Assembly: GCA_021825365.1 (NCBI GenBank)
Contig: JAKAHR010000015.1
Span: 17,509 to 81,508 of the forward strand
Direction: 5' to 3'
DNA length: 64,000 bases
Source of the DNA: Nitrospirota bacterium
Lineage (GTDB): Bacteria; Nitrospirota; Thermodesulfovibrionia; Thermodesulfovibrionales; UBA6898
Shown: positions 26,216 to 34,484 of the stretch, one piece after another
Layout: each line of letters opens with the position of its first letter
How positions within the stretch are numbered: the stretch's first letter is position 1
Program-made: the position numbers and the translations under genes
The notes under the pieces: model-generated
What the model was told of the DNA's origin: nothing
Database searches by the model: none
Seen by the model: the letters and a program-made list of their open reading frames with translations, nothing else

Positions 26216-27814
26216 CTAGAACGTCACGTCGAAGGTGAGATAGATATCGTTTGCCTTCTTCAGTGGCGGGAACATCTGTGCGTTCATCGGGTTGTTCAGG
26301 TCTGACATGCTCTTCGGGGCGCCTACCCAGTTGTTGCTCCCCGTATACTTGAAGCTGTAATACTGATACCCCAGCCTGAACTGGGCCTTGCCCATGCGCG
26401 ACAGGGGCTTTGACTTGATCTCCTGGATGATGTACGCCTCATAGACACTGCCGTGGGCGCCGAGTTTGCTCGTCCACATGTCGTCAGAAGCGGGCGCAAA
26501 GGCTATCCAGTTCTTCGAGCCGTAGTTGTATTCCAGCCCCAGCTTGGTTCCGGTTTTGGTGAAATCATACCGTGCGCCGAGGTACAGGGCCTGACCGGTC
26601 TTGCTCTCCTTCACGCCGCCGAAGTTCGGCGCGTCGTAGAGGAGTCCTGCAACCGGCATCGCGCCGCCAGGCGTCATGACGCTGAACATGTTGTCATTGG
26701 GATGCGTCTTGCTGATCGCTCCGTCTGCAAAGAGGTTCAGGTCTCCGGGGCCGAGCTTCTCGATCTTGCCCATGACGGTCAGGCCGAACTGATCGATGTC
26801 TCCGAGGTTGGTGTTCGGTCCGAAGCCGAGGCTCGAGCCGTTCCTGTTTTCAGGGAACGCGAAGATGCCGAAGGCGCGGTCCCACTGCAGCTCGACCCTG
26901 AAGGTGTCGGTATCGTAGGGCACGACGTTGATTCCGAGGAAGTTGACATCATTGAGGCTGTTGGCGGTGCCGCTCGTCCTGAAGCCGCTGTCAAAGCCCT
27001 TGCCGTAGCAGACCTTTGCGTACGCCCCGGGGAGGGCCTGGATGTCCGGAGCGAAACCGATCGTGCCTCCGTCAAAGGCGTAGTCGATGAGCAGGCCGGG
27101 GACGCCGGCTGAGCCGCTCTTCTCGACGTTCTGCCTGAGGTTTGTCGGCACGCCGCCGGTGGACGGCCTCCTGCCGACGGAGAACCACAGGGGTGCTCCG
27201 GCGATATTGGACCACGTTGCATAGGCCTGGTCAACCCTCAGGATGTTGTCCTGCGGGATGTGTGATACGTTGCCGTCGAAGACGAAGAACTTGTCGGCAA
27301 AGAAGGCGGTCGAGGGGCCTGCTACCGGCTCGACGGATTCATGTCCCCAGACCTTGTACATGAGGAGTCGCGCCTTGACGGTCACGTCCTCGGTCGCCTT
27401 CGCCAGGAGATTGATGCCGAAGCGGTTGGTCATGAGTGCGTCGTTCTTGAAATCCTGGGAGGGGATAAGCTGCGGGAGCTGTGCTCCGGGCATCTGCAGG
27501 AAGTACGGCAGCACCTGCTGGAAGCTGTACCAGTCGTGCGTGGTCCCCTTCAGGTAGTCGAACCTGCCGCGGTAATCACCGCCGATCTGCAGCCATGAGG
27601 GTTTCGTCGCCTCCTGGGTCTTCTTCTCGACCTTGGCGATCCTCTCGTCCTTTGTCGTCTCCTTCTGCTTCATCTCCTGCATCTGCTGCTTGAGGGCATC
27701 CAGCTGCCTGGAGAGGTCTTCGATCTTCTTCATCAGATCGGACTGGTCTGCTGCCGGCGCAGGCAAGGGCAGGAGCAGAGACAGAGCAACGAGCACTGCA
27801 AGAAAGAATCTCAT
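26216..27814 (-). CDS. DUF3373-type outer-membrane beta-barrel porin
   Basis: 532 residues. Signal peptide (FLAVLVALSLLLPLPAPAA), then a heptad-rich coiled coil of about 50 residues (KKIEDLSRQLDALKQQMQEM), then a long beta-strand-rich barrel. It ends in FDVTF, an aromatic C-terminus typical of BAM substrates. The coiled coil probably trimerises or spans the periplasm. Strong SD (AAGGAGGTG). Co-oriented with the small exported gene and the octaheme cytochrome upstream, suggesting a shared respiratory or uptake role. Confidence 0.8.
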   Translation of the reverse strand: MRFFLAVLVALSLLLPLPAPAADQSDLMKKIEDLSRQLDALKQQMQEMKQKETTKDERIAKVEKKTQEATKPSWLQIGGDYRGRFDYLKGTTHDWYSFQQVLPYFLQMPGAQLPQLIPSQDFKNDALMTNRFGINLLAKATEDVTVKARLLMYKVWGHESVEPVAGPSTAFFADKFFVFDGNVSHIPQDNILRVDQAYATWSNIAGAPLWFSVGRRPSTGGVPTNLRQNVEKSGSAGVPGLLIDYAFDGGTIGFAPDIQALPGAYAKVCYGKGFDSGFRTSGTANSLNDVNFLGINVVPYDTDTFRVELQWDRAFGIFAFPENRNGSSLGFGPNTNLGDIDQFGLTVMGKIEKLGPGDLNLFADGAISKTHPNDNMFSVMTPGGAMPVAGLLYDAPNFGGVKESKTGQALYLGARYDFTKTGTKLGLEYNYGSKNWIAFAPASDDMWTSKLGAHGSVYEAYIIQEIKSKPLSRMGKAQFRLGYQYYSFKYTGSNNWVGAPKSMSDLNNPMNAQMFPPLKKANDIYLTFDVTF

Positions 27815-27913
27815 ACAACACCTCCTTTGTAATATGTCCGGGCCGATGTTCCGAAGGAATCAGCTTGCTGACTGACCCTCCTGTCGCAGGCGGCTCCGGC
27901 AGATGACGGCTGC

Positions 27914-28231
27914 TCAGCAGCCGGGTTTTGTGCCTTTCAAATCATTCAGTCCGTTAATGACGTTCTTGCCGTCCTTGACGGTGTAGCGGATCTTGACCTC
28001 ATCGCCCACGAAGAGACGGTCATCGAGTTTCTTGAGCGCCTTTTCGTTCTCAACGACGAAGGTCATGTCCTTGCCGTCGTCTGCGGTGACGACGAGGGTC
28101 TTCTTTTCCAGGTCATACTCCTTGATCTTTCCCTTGATGTTCATCTTGTCTTCTGCGATGACGACGCCCGCGAGCATCATGATGCAGAAGGCGGCAACGA
28201 CTACCGCTGCGATCGACCTCACTGTGTTCAT
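27914..28231 (-). CDS. Small exported OB/beta-barrel-like protein
   Basis: 105 residues: signal peptide (AAVVVAAFCIMMLAGVVIA) followed by about 80 residues of alternating beta-strands (IKGKIKEYDLEKKTLVVTADDG; EVKIRYTVKDGKNVINGL), similar to DUF5666-like metal or additive-binding domains. It ends with a single Cys. The start MNTVRS is set by a strong SD (AAGGAGGACTCT before ATG); a longer frame from 28282 is not used. It lies between the porin and the octaheme cytochrome. Confidence 0.7.
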   Translation of the reverse strand: MNTVRSIAAVVVAAFCIMMLAGVVIAEDKMNIKGKIKEYDLEKKTLVVTADDGKDMTFVVENEKALKKLDDRLFVGDEVKIRYTVKDGKNVINGLNDLKGTKPGC

Positions 28232-28356
28232 AGAGTCCTCCTTGGTTTGGGACGGCTCAAGGCGCGTCCCGGTGTTTATCACGCAAAACAGATTATTGCC
28301 CCTGTCGCTTCAGCAACGGCAGACAGCAACAGGCCGCCTCTTCTCCGGATGCACCC

Positions 28357-29823
28357 CTATTGCCGGGCGATATCTTTCCCTCCGGCTGACCTTCCCGCGG
28401 CTTTACTGGTCTTCTCCGCAACCGTATCAAACCTACCGCCGACCTTCATGGGGTCGCCGGCATACCCCAGGTTCTTCCAGTCAAGTCTCTTGTTGCCGCC
28501 GAAATGGCAGTCACCGCATTTGAGTGCCTTATCCCTGGGAGCCACTTCATGGTTGATGCTGCCGTAAAAAGCGGTTGAAACGAACTGAAATTTGCCGCTG
28601 TACGGAAGGCCGGAGGCCTTTGCTCCGTCCTGGAGGGCCTTCTCCCAGTTATAGTGGGTCCAGAGTCCGCCGTAATTCTGAAAGATCGAAAGATACTTGA
28701 AGGTTGCATCCATCGGCTGTTTGCCGCGATGCACCTTAAAGGGATAGATCTTGGAGCCTGCATCCCGAATATCTCCGACGGGCCTTGATAGATAGACCAC
28801 TTGAGATGGATCGATAATCTTCTGACCTTTCAGATATCGCTCTATTTTGCCGTTATACCACGTGTAGGTGGGGATGACATTCATATCCCAGACAAAAGAT
28901 CCCTTGTGCTTTGCATAGGTCTCCTTGCCGAAGTGCTCCTCCGGTTCGAGATCCTTGCCGACGTTAGACCAATCCCAGCTCATCTTTGTCGCCTGCCCCT
29001 TTGCAAAGTAGGGTATGTGGCAGGTCTGACAGGCGACGGTCTTTGTGTGGCTAGCGAGAGTCTTGTTTTCAGGGGAGTCCTTGTGCGGATCGCGGTGGCA
29101 GTCCTCGCAACCTACCCTACCGTCATTAGTAGCCAGAAAGGTGGATGCACCCGCAATCTTATGATCCTTGACCGTGTGGCATGACTGGCAGTTCATGTCA
29201 GCATAGCCGCCCATGTGCACATCGTGGTCTTTCTTCGGCTTGCTGAGAGTGGAATCGAGGTCACCGTGCTTCACCGCATCACCGCCACCGCCGAAGAAAT
29301 GGCAGACGCCGCAGTTGTCCCTGTTTGGGGTGGAGACGCTCTTTGCCGCCAGGGTAAGGTCCATTTTGCCTTTTTCGAGCAGCTTCTCGTCAGGGTAGCC
29401 CCCCAGAGACTTCTTGTAGTTTCCTGCCTTTGCATGGCAGACGAGACAATCAATCTTTGTCTTATCCTGGAGGGGCGAGGAGCTGTCGGTCCAGCCGTAA
29501 CCGGCGTGGCATTTGGTGCAGAAGGGGCGGCTGCCTCCCTCTATATCAGTGCAGAAATTATTCAACAGGTTTGCTTTGCCGTATTCTTCTTTACTGTTTT
29601 CGAGTCCCTTGACCGTCCTGGGCGCTCCCTTCCATTTCCAATGGGGAGTCTGGAGGAAATCCTCTGCCTGTTTGTCGTGACATTGAAGGCAGGCTTTGGT
29701 GACATCCTCTCCCGTCCTGAAGGGACCCTTGATATAGTCGGAATGATCGATTGTTGCGGAATGAGCGGAGGCGGCTGCAAAGACGAGAAGAACTGACAAA
29801 AACATACTGATTGTTGCTTTCAT
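28357..29823 (-). CDS. Octaheme c-type cytochrome, tetrathionate reductase (OTR) family
   Basis: 488 residues with a Sec signal (MKATISMFLSVLLVFAAASAHS) and eight CxxCH sites (CLQCH, CTKCH, CLVCH, CGVCH, CQSCH, CEDCH, CQTCH, CGDCH). CHFFGGGGDAVKHGDLD and WKWKG match the Shewanella-type octaheme tetrathionate reductase family. That enzyme reduces tetrathionate, nitrite and hydroxylamine in vitro; the native substrate here is open. The protein is periplasmic. Promoters upstream lie in an AT-rich tract and the leader is long (about 200 nt). Confidence 0.92.
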   Translation of the reverse strand: MKATISMFLSVLLVFAAASAHSATIDHSDYIKGPFRTGEDVTKACLQCHDKQAEDFLQTPHWKWKGAPRTVKGLENSKEEYGKANLLNNFCTDIEGGSRPFCTKCHAGYGWTDSSSPLQDKTKIDCLVCHAKAGNYKKSLGGYPDEKLLEKGKMDLTLAAKSVSTPNRDNCGVCHFFGGGGDAVKHGDLDSTLSKPKKDHDVHMGGYADMNCQSCHTVKDHKIAGASTFLATNDGRVGCEDCHRDPHKDSPENKTLASHTKTVACQTCHIPYFAKGQATKMSWDWSNVGKDLEPEEHFGKETYAKHKGSFVWDMNVIPTYTWYNGKIERYLKGQKIIDPSQVVYLSRPVGDIRDAGSKIYPFKVHRGKQPMDATFKYLSIFQNYGGLWTHYNWEKALQDGAKASGLPYSGKFQFVSTAFYGSINHEVAPRDKALKCGDCHFGGNKRLDWKNLGYAGDPMKVGGRFDTVAEKTSKAAGRSAGGKDIARQ

Positions 29824-30049
29824 GGGTCACTCACCTATTCTTTCCTTCGCTGTTGCGGCAAGCAGCGGAAGGATCGTACGAGAAGTTATTAGGAGTAAAC
29901 GCGACTTCAACGGCAGGCCATCCGAAAGTGGGGTGACCGTGCTGATGCCTTTGAAGTCTCATGCCCTTTTTTTGCTGTGCGCGCTAGTCTAAACCTACAA
30001 CTAGTCACAAGCATATAAGCACAGCTTTAGAAAATACTAGCATTAAATA

Positions 30050-30078
30050 AATTTTAGTCAATGATAGATATTAAGTCA
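30050..30078 (-). promoter_or_regulatory. Sigma-70-type promoter for the octaheme cytochrome operon
   Basis: On the minus strand TTGACT (30078-30073) and TAAAAT (30055-30050) are separated by 17 nt, near consensus. A second, overlapping pair is TTGACT (30060-30055) with TAGTAT (30038-30033), spacing 16. The surrounding tract 29985-30120 is strikingly AT rich in a GC-rich genome and repeats the core AGTC several times (29952, 29985, 30002, 30055, 30073). This 300-base gap holds no gene. Confidence 0.6.
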
Positions 30079-30129
30079 AGCAATTTCTAAACAGTTAAAG
30101 TTACAAGTTTAGAACTCCTGCAGTAGTGA

Positions 30130-30465
30130 TTATTCTGAGGAATATTTTATCGAAAAGAGGGGGTCGGTGATATGCTCTGCCCGGCAGACAGGGCATTTAC
30201 CCGGCTTAGTCAGGCGCTCTCGTTTTTTATAGACAAAGCCGCACTTCAGGCATGAAGGCGGTTCCCTCAGCAGAGCGCCTTCCCGGCTGTTCATCGTCTT
30301 TTCTATATGATAAAGATGCTCATACACCTCTTTCTCGGAAATCCCTACCTCAGCAGAGATCTCCCGCGGAGAGAGGAAGCGTCCCCCGAGGAGGGCGATG
30401 ATCTCCTGCCGGACGGTTGCGGTCCGTTCCGACGGCACTGCAGGCGGTTTGGGTCTTTGTTTCAT
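30130..30465 (-). CDS. Predicted transcriptional regulator: winged HTH plus zinc ribbon
   Basis: About 111 residues: wHTH (FLSPREISAEVGISEKEVYEHLYHIEKTM) followed by a C-terminal zinc ribbon with two CxxC pairs (CLKCGFVYKK; CPVCRAEH). This matches the family of HTH proteins fused to a Zn ribbon (COG3357-like). The start is uncertain: ATG at 30465 begins just before the wHTH; the frame opens at 30597. It lies upstream of the cytochrome operon on the same strand and is a candidate regulator of it. Confidence 0.75.
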   Translation of the reverse strand: MKQRPKPPAVPSERTATVRQEIIALLGGRFLSPREISAEVGISEKEVYEHLYHIEKTMNSREGALLREPPSCLKCGFVYKKRERLTKPGKCPVCRAEHITDPLFSIKYSSE

Positions 30466-30617
30466 TCTTCCCGAAAGATGCGGCCTTGCATCAGCGCCGT
30501 GATCAGCGCCCGAACACGGTATGTGATTCAGTCTAGCAGATTCGTGCTGAGGCGTGAAGATGTGCGCAGGACGCGTCTCCTTTTTTTTCAACTCCATGGC
30601 TATGGTAAAATGGAGGC

Positions 30618-30851
30618 ATGAAAAACACCATCATCTTTGTCGTCTTCATGCTCGCCGTGGTGGGATTTCTGTATTCGATATCAGGCAAACGGTACTCGCA
30701 GATACCTTCTGACACCCGTCACCGGGTGGCTGACGAGGTTGCCTTATGCATGGACTGTCATGGCGAGGGCAGGCCGGATGCCCTGAAAAAGGAACACCCG
30801 CCGAAATACGAATGCTTCTCGTGTCATAAACGGAGCAGAAAGCGCTCATAG
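30618..30851 (+). CDS. Small membrane-anchored diheme c-type cytochrome-like protein
   Basis: 77 residues. An N-terminal TM anchor (TIIFVVFMLAVVGFLYSISG) is followed by two CxxCH motifs (CMDCH, CFSCH) and a basic tail. It is probably a periplasm-facing electron carrier. SD GGAGG lies directly before the ATG. Divergent from the HTH/Zn-ribbon gene and close to the octaheme cytochrome, so a shared electron-transfer role is plausible. Confidence 0.75.
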   Translation: MKNTIIFVVFMLAVVGFLYSISGKRYSQIPSDTRHRVADEVALCMDCHGEGRPDALKKEHPPKYECFSCHKRSRKRS

Positions 30852-30980
30852 CACCGATTCCGCCCTGACCGGAAGCCGATAGGGTGGAAAAAAGGAGCGG
30901 GACGGAACGGCAAAACGACAGCCTGTCTCATTTGCTTTAGGCCGGTTGTATCGGTTAATATGTCCTGTCCATTTTTTTGC

Positions 30981-31071
30981 GGAGAGGTGACCGAGCGGCC
31001 GAAGGTGCACGACTGGAAATCGTGTGTGCGCTAATCCCGCACCCAGGGTTCAAATCCCTGCCTCTCCGCCA
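30981..31071 (+). tRNA. tRNA-Ser (anticodon GGA)
   Basis: Acceptor stem GGAGAGG/CCTCTCC, D arm, anticodon loop CTGGAAA with GGA, a long variable arm as in class II tRNAs, T loop GGTTCAAATCC, and an encoded 3' CCA at 31069-31071. Confidence 0.97.
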
Positions 31072-31384
31072 TTTTCTTACCTGATTTCCCATCCCTCCCG
31101 ACCATCGGTCCCCGATTCACGCGGCAGGCCAGCAGGCCCGGTCGACTGGCATCACGTCAGATGGCGGCTATGCCTTCCAGGGGGTATTGACAAAAAGGTA
31201 AGACGAGTTATCATCAAAGTACGGGGAAAGGGGCTTATACCTAAGGTCGCTGCAAGAGGGTCTTTTTTTTCATCAGCAACGTGAACTACAAAGGCCCTCT
31301 CTTTGCCGGTATCGCTGTCAGGGATACGCCCTGGTGTGGTTACAGGAGACATGTCTTTCGGAAGATCAAGGGGGTGAAGATATC

Positions 31385-31990
31385 ATGAAAGCTCTGTTTT
31401 CTGACATATTCGTCTCTCTCTGGAAAGGGCATGGCGACAAGGACGAACAGTTCGAACGCGCGCAGCGCCTCTTTGAGGCCGGGAAATACGAGGAAAGCAC
31501 GAAGTGGTTTGCCTCGGCCCTTGATGCGGGATATGATCCCGGCATCGCGTATGTGAGCAGGGGCGTGGCATGGCTGATGACGCGGCAGATGCGGAGGGCG
31601 ATCGAGGATCTTGATTCCGCCCTGAGGGTCAATGGCCGGGACGCCGCGGCTTACTACTACCGGGGGACTGCGCACATTCTACAGGAGGATTATGACCTTG
31701 CCGAGGCTGACTTTACCGCTGCCCTTCAGATCGATCCGGAACACAGGGCAGCGATGTTTGCGCGCGGCCTCTGCTGTTTCTACGTCGGCAGAAGGAAAGA
31801 GGCTGCATCAGACTTTCGACAGGCGCTGAGCAACGGGCCGCCGGCTATCTACGGTGTTGCCGACACCTATGACTGGAAACAACGGGTGAGCGAGATTATC
31901 ATGCAGTTGGAAGACGCCCGTGACTACCGAAGGGTCGAGATCACCGATACGGAGATGAAGACGCTTCGGGATCGGCTCAGCGCGGCCTGA
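31385..31990 (+). CDS. TPR-repeat protein
   Basis: 201 residues with about three to four tetratricopeptide repeats (AQRLFEAGKYEESTKWFASAL; RAIEDLDSALRVN; DLAEADFTAALQIDPEHRAA). No signal peptide or TM segment. It is probably a protein-protein interaction module. ATG 31385 is used, with GGGTGA upstream; the frame opens earlier at 31334. No partner can be inferred from its neighbours (tRNA-Ser and tsaD). The 300 bases between the tRNA and this gene hold nothing that I recognise. Confidence 0.75.
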   Translation: MKALFSDIFVSLWKGHGDKDEQFERAQRLFEAGKYEESTKWFASALDAGYDPGIAYVSRGVAWLMTRQMRRAIEDLDSALRVNGRDAAAYYYRGTAHILQEDYDLAEADFTAALQIDPEHRAAMFARGLCCFYVGRRKEAASDFRQALSNGPPAIYGVADTYDWKQRVSEIIMQLEDARDYRRVEITDTEMKTLRDRLSAA

Positions 31991-31999
31991 TACGATCGG

Positions 32000-33016
32000 T
32001 CATAACGGCAGATAGGCCCGGGGATTAAGTTCAAGCCCTGCGTACTCGTTCCTGCGTGCACGATGGTAGCCGGCCGCAGCGATCATCGCCGCGTTGTCCG
32101 TACAGAGAGGCACCGGGGGAATGAATGCCTCTACCCCCCTCTCAGAGGCCATCGCCTTCATCCGATCTCTCAGTGACCGGTTCGCCGAGACACCGCCGGC
32201 GAGAGACACGCGGCTGACCCCCTGCCTTTTGATCGCCCATTCAGTCTTTCTCACGAGAACGTCCACGACCGCCTTCTGGAAGGAGGCGGCGATATCCTGG
32301 ACCTCCTTTTGGGGGAGAGGCCCTGCAGAGGCGGTCTTCTGCGTCCTGTGGTGCAGGTGGTTCAGGACGGATGTCTTGAGCCCGCTGAAGCTGAAGTCAA
32401 GGCTCTCCGGCAGGTATGCCCTCGGGAATTCGAGGGCATCCGGATCGCCCATAGCAGCGAGGCTGTCGATGAGCGGTCCTCCCGGGTATCCCAGGCCCAG
32501 GAGTTTCGAGACCTTGTCGTACGCCTCGCCTGCCGCATCGTCCCTGGTGCGGCCGAGTTCACGGTAGGAGCCGAAGTCTTCGGCAACATAGAGGGACGTG
32601 TGGCCGCCCGAGACGACGAGGGAGAGAAACGGGAATTCCGGCGCGGATTCACCGAGGAAGACTGAAAGGATATGCCCTTCGAGATGGTTTACCGCAACCA
32701 GGGGTATCCCGCGGGCGTAGCAGGCGGCCTTCGCATAGGAGCATCCCACCAGCAGCGAGCCGATGAGTCCGGGGCCGTGACACACAGCGACTGCCGCAAG
32801 ATCGTCAAGGCGGACGCCTGCCTGTGAGAGCGCCTCATCAACCACCGGAATAATCATCTCGATATGCCTGCGCGAGGCGAGTTCCGGCACGATGCCTCCA
32901 TACTTGGCGTGGATTTCAGACTGGCTCGATACGACGTTTGAGATGATACGGCAGCCGTTTTCCACAATAGCTGCGGAGGTGTCGTCACAGGAGGTGTCGA
33001 TTCCGAGGATGAGCAT
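32000..33016 (-). CDS. tsaD: tRNA N6-threonylcarbamoyladenosine transferase TsaD
   Basis: 338 residues of the Kae1/Qri7/YgjD family: ILGIDTSCDDTSAA at the N-terminus, metal-binding HLEGH in VNHLEGHILS, GPGLIGSLLVG and VVSGGHTSLY. It transfers threonylcarbamoyl to A37 of ANN-decoding tRNAs. ATG 33016 is used rather than the TTG one codon earlier. No SD is present; a full promoter abuts the start codon. Confidence 0.97.
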   Translation of the reverse strand: MLILGIDTSCDDTSAAIVENGCRIISNVVSSQSEIHAKYGGIVPELASRRHIEMIIPVVDEALSQAGVRLDDLAAVAVCHGPGLIGSLLVGCSYAKAACYARGIPLVAVNHLEGHILSVFLGESAPEFPFLSLVVSGGHTSLYVAEDFGSYRELGRTRDDAAGEAYDKVSKLLGLGYPGGPLIDSLAAMGDPDALEFPRAYLPESLDFSFSGLKTSVLNHLHHRTQKTASAGPLPQKEVQDIAASFQKAVVDVLVRKTEWAIKRQGVSRVSLAGGVSANRSLRDRMKAMASERGVEAFIPPVPLCTDNAAMIAAAGYHRARRNEYAGLELNPRAYLPL

Positions 33017-33021
33017 CAACT

Positions 33022-33051
33022 ATTATAAAGGGGGAGGGGAAGACTTGTCAG
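33022..33051 (-). promoter_or_regulatory. tsaD promoter, leaderless geometry
   Basis: CTGACA (33051-33046) and TATAAT (33027-33022) are spaced 18 nt, and TATAAT ends 5 nt before the tsaD ATG. Transcription would start at or within a base or two of the initiation codon. Confidence 0.6.
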
Positions 33052-33148
33052 CCGGCCTGGCAGGGCCGGATTGTCGTGAAGAAGAATAGCCCCGGAGATA
33101 AGCGACTTCCCCGGAGCCTGCGCCTGTCTCGGTCTGCTCGCCCGCTCC

Positions 33149-33967
33149 CTAGAATTGCAGATCCGATTGCGTCGTATCGACCATGACCGGCATGGCGGGC
33201 ACCTCTTCACCGTTCAAGTCCGCAAAGGTAAGGCCTATCAATTCCCGGGTCAGGTCCCTGAAGGCTGAACGAAGCTCTTCCGCTTCAATCTTGTCGGCAT
33301 TTGCATCGCCGCCGACATATCTCTTGCTGCCGAAGCTTATGAGAGAATTGGCCCAGACAATCTCACCGCTGGCGGCGTTCTTCACCGTTCCGATGACCCT
33401 GATAAAGGGGCGGTACGACTTTGCAAACCCGAACTGCTCACCCCACTGCCGGGCGCCCAGGCCATAGGAGACCTTAAAGGCGGCCAGGCATTTGTATCCC
33501 CTTCCTGAAATATCCCTGAAGGCCTCTTCGGCCTCCGGCCTTTCAGACTGGGCAGCCTTCATCACCTTGCCTGCTACGTCGCTATCGTCCGTGAGCGCAA
33601 TATTCATCAACCTGCTTTTGTGGATGTCCTGGCTGAATTGCCTGATAAAATGGTCGCTCACATCAAAATCGCCCAGGAGTTTTTCATACTCGCTGCTGTC
33701 GAGTCTCAAGGTGTTCCTGCCCTCGAAATTGCCCGTGCCCTGCCACAGGGCGGAGCCGAGGAGCGGACCGAACAGGAGCATCGTCCCGATAGATTTCCCC
33801 ATGAACCTCTCCTGGAAGAAGGTCTTGGAGTAAACGATGCCGACGGTATGACACTTTTCCGCTGCAAAGGACTCCTGTTTTACCTGCACTGAGTTGAATT
33901 TTGCCGCACAGCCGAGAAGAGAGATCGTCACAAGGCAGACTGCCACGATGTTGTATGCAGTTTTCAA
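33149..33967 (-). CDS. Lipoprotein of unknown function
   Basis: 272 residues. Lipobox ISLLGCAAK follows an N-terminal hydrophobic stretch, so a lipid-anchored envelope protein is expected. The mature part has no motif I recognise; segments such as DISGRGYKCLAAFKVSYGLG and IVWANSLISFGSKRY suggest an alpha/beta fold like envelope proteins that assemble from soluble subunits. The start codon is TTG, with SD GGAAAGG 5 nt before it. It stands alone downstream of the GAF-HD-GYP module. Confidence 0.7.
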   Translation of the reverse strand: MKTAYNIVAVCLVTISLLGCAAKFNSVQVKQESFAAEKCHTVGIVYSKTFFQERFMGKSIGTMLLFGPLLGSALWQGTGNFEGRNTLRLDSSEYEKLLGDFDVSDHFIRQFSQDIHKSRLMNIALTDDSDVAGKVMKAAQSERPEAEEAFRDISGRGYKCLAAFKVSYGLGARQWGEQFGFAKSYRPFIRVIGTVKNAASGEIVWANSLISFGSKRYVGGDANADKIEAEELRSAFRDLTRELIGLTFADLNGEEVPAMPVMVDTTQSDLQF

Positions 33968-34284
33968 TGGCCTTTCCTTTCCCCGTCCGCAGGACGGTCC
34001 CCCGGGCGGAGTGTATTCATGAGAAGGACGACACGGGCTGAGGACGGTAAGATCTGCAGGATGGGAAAGATGGGAAACGGATGGTGATGGAAGGCTGTCC
34101 TGGAACGCCCCGAACTCTGTCTCCTGACATTCACCCGATCGCTGCCCCCGGGAAAAAAGTGATGAAGAAACTGCGTTGACTATAGCGCAGCGTCGCGGCG
34201 GCTGTCAACAGGAAAAATGTCGTACATCTCTACTTTCCGAACGAGACCTTTGCCCTGCTATTTTTTCAGGAAGACAGGCACGTA
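33968..34284. other. Intergenic region without recognisable gene
   Basis: About 320 bases between the lipoprotein start and the acyltransferase-like fragment. I see short inverted repeats (for example CTGCG...CGCAG near 34170-34189) but no ORF, RNA or clear promoter. Confidence 0.5.
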
Positions 34285-34449
34285 TTACTGATCAAACAGG
34301 CCCCGCAGGTCGGCGCGCTGCCAGTCGAAATTCCCCGGCGCCTTCATCCAGAGGGTAAGCTCCTTCGGGACCGCGATGATCTGGTAGATCGTCTCTTCCG
34401 GCTGCGTCGCCCCTCCGTCAGGGATGGTCGTATCCAACACAGCCTTCAT
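34285..34449 (-). pseudogene. Possible C-terminal remnant of an acyltransferase/C45-like gene
   Basis: A 54-codon open frame whose product resembles the tail of a globular enzyme (TIYQIIAVPKELTLWMKAPGNF then DWQRADLRGLF). This pattern is reminiscent of the C-terminal strands of C45/penicillin acyltransferase-like hydrolases, but the match is from memory only. It has no SD and no N-terminal domain, and begins 35 bases after the GAF-HD-GYP stop. Either a small real gene or a decayed fragment. Confidence 0.3.
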
Positions 34450-34484
34450 CCGGCAGCCGCAGGTGGTCCTCGATGACCGGAGAC

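Noticed and set aside
29941..30129. AT-rich tract as a mobile element or origin
   Set aside because: No repeats long enough, no transposase, and it contains good promoter elements, so it is explained as a promoter region.
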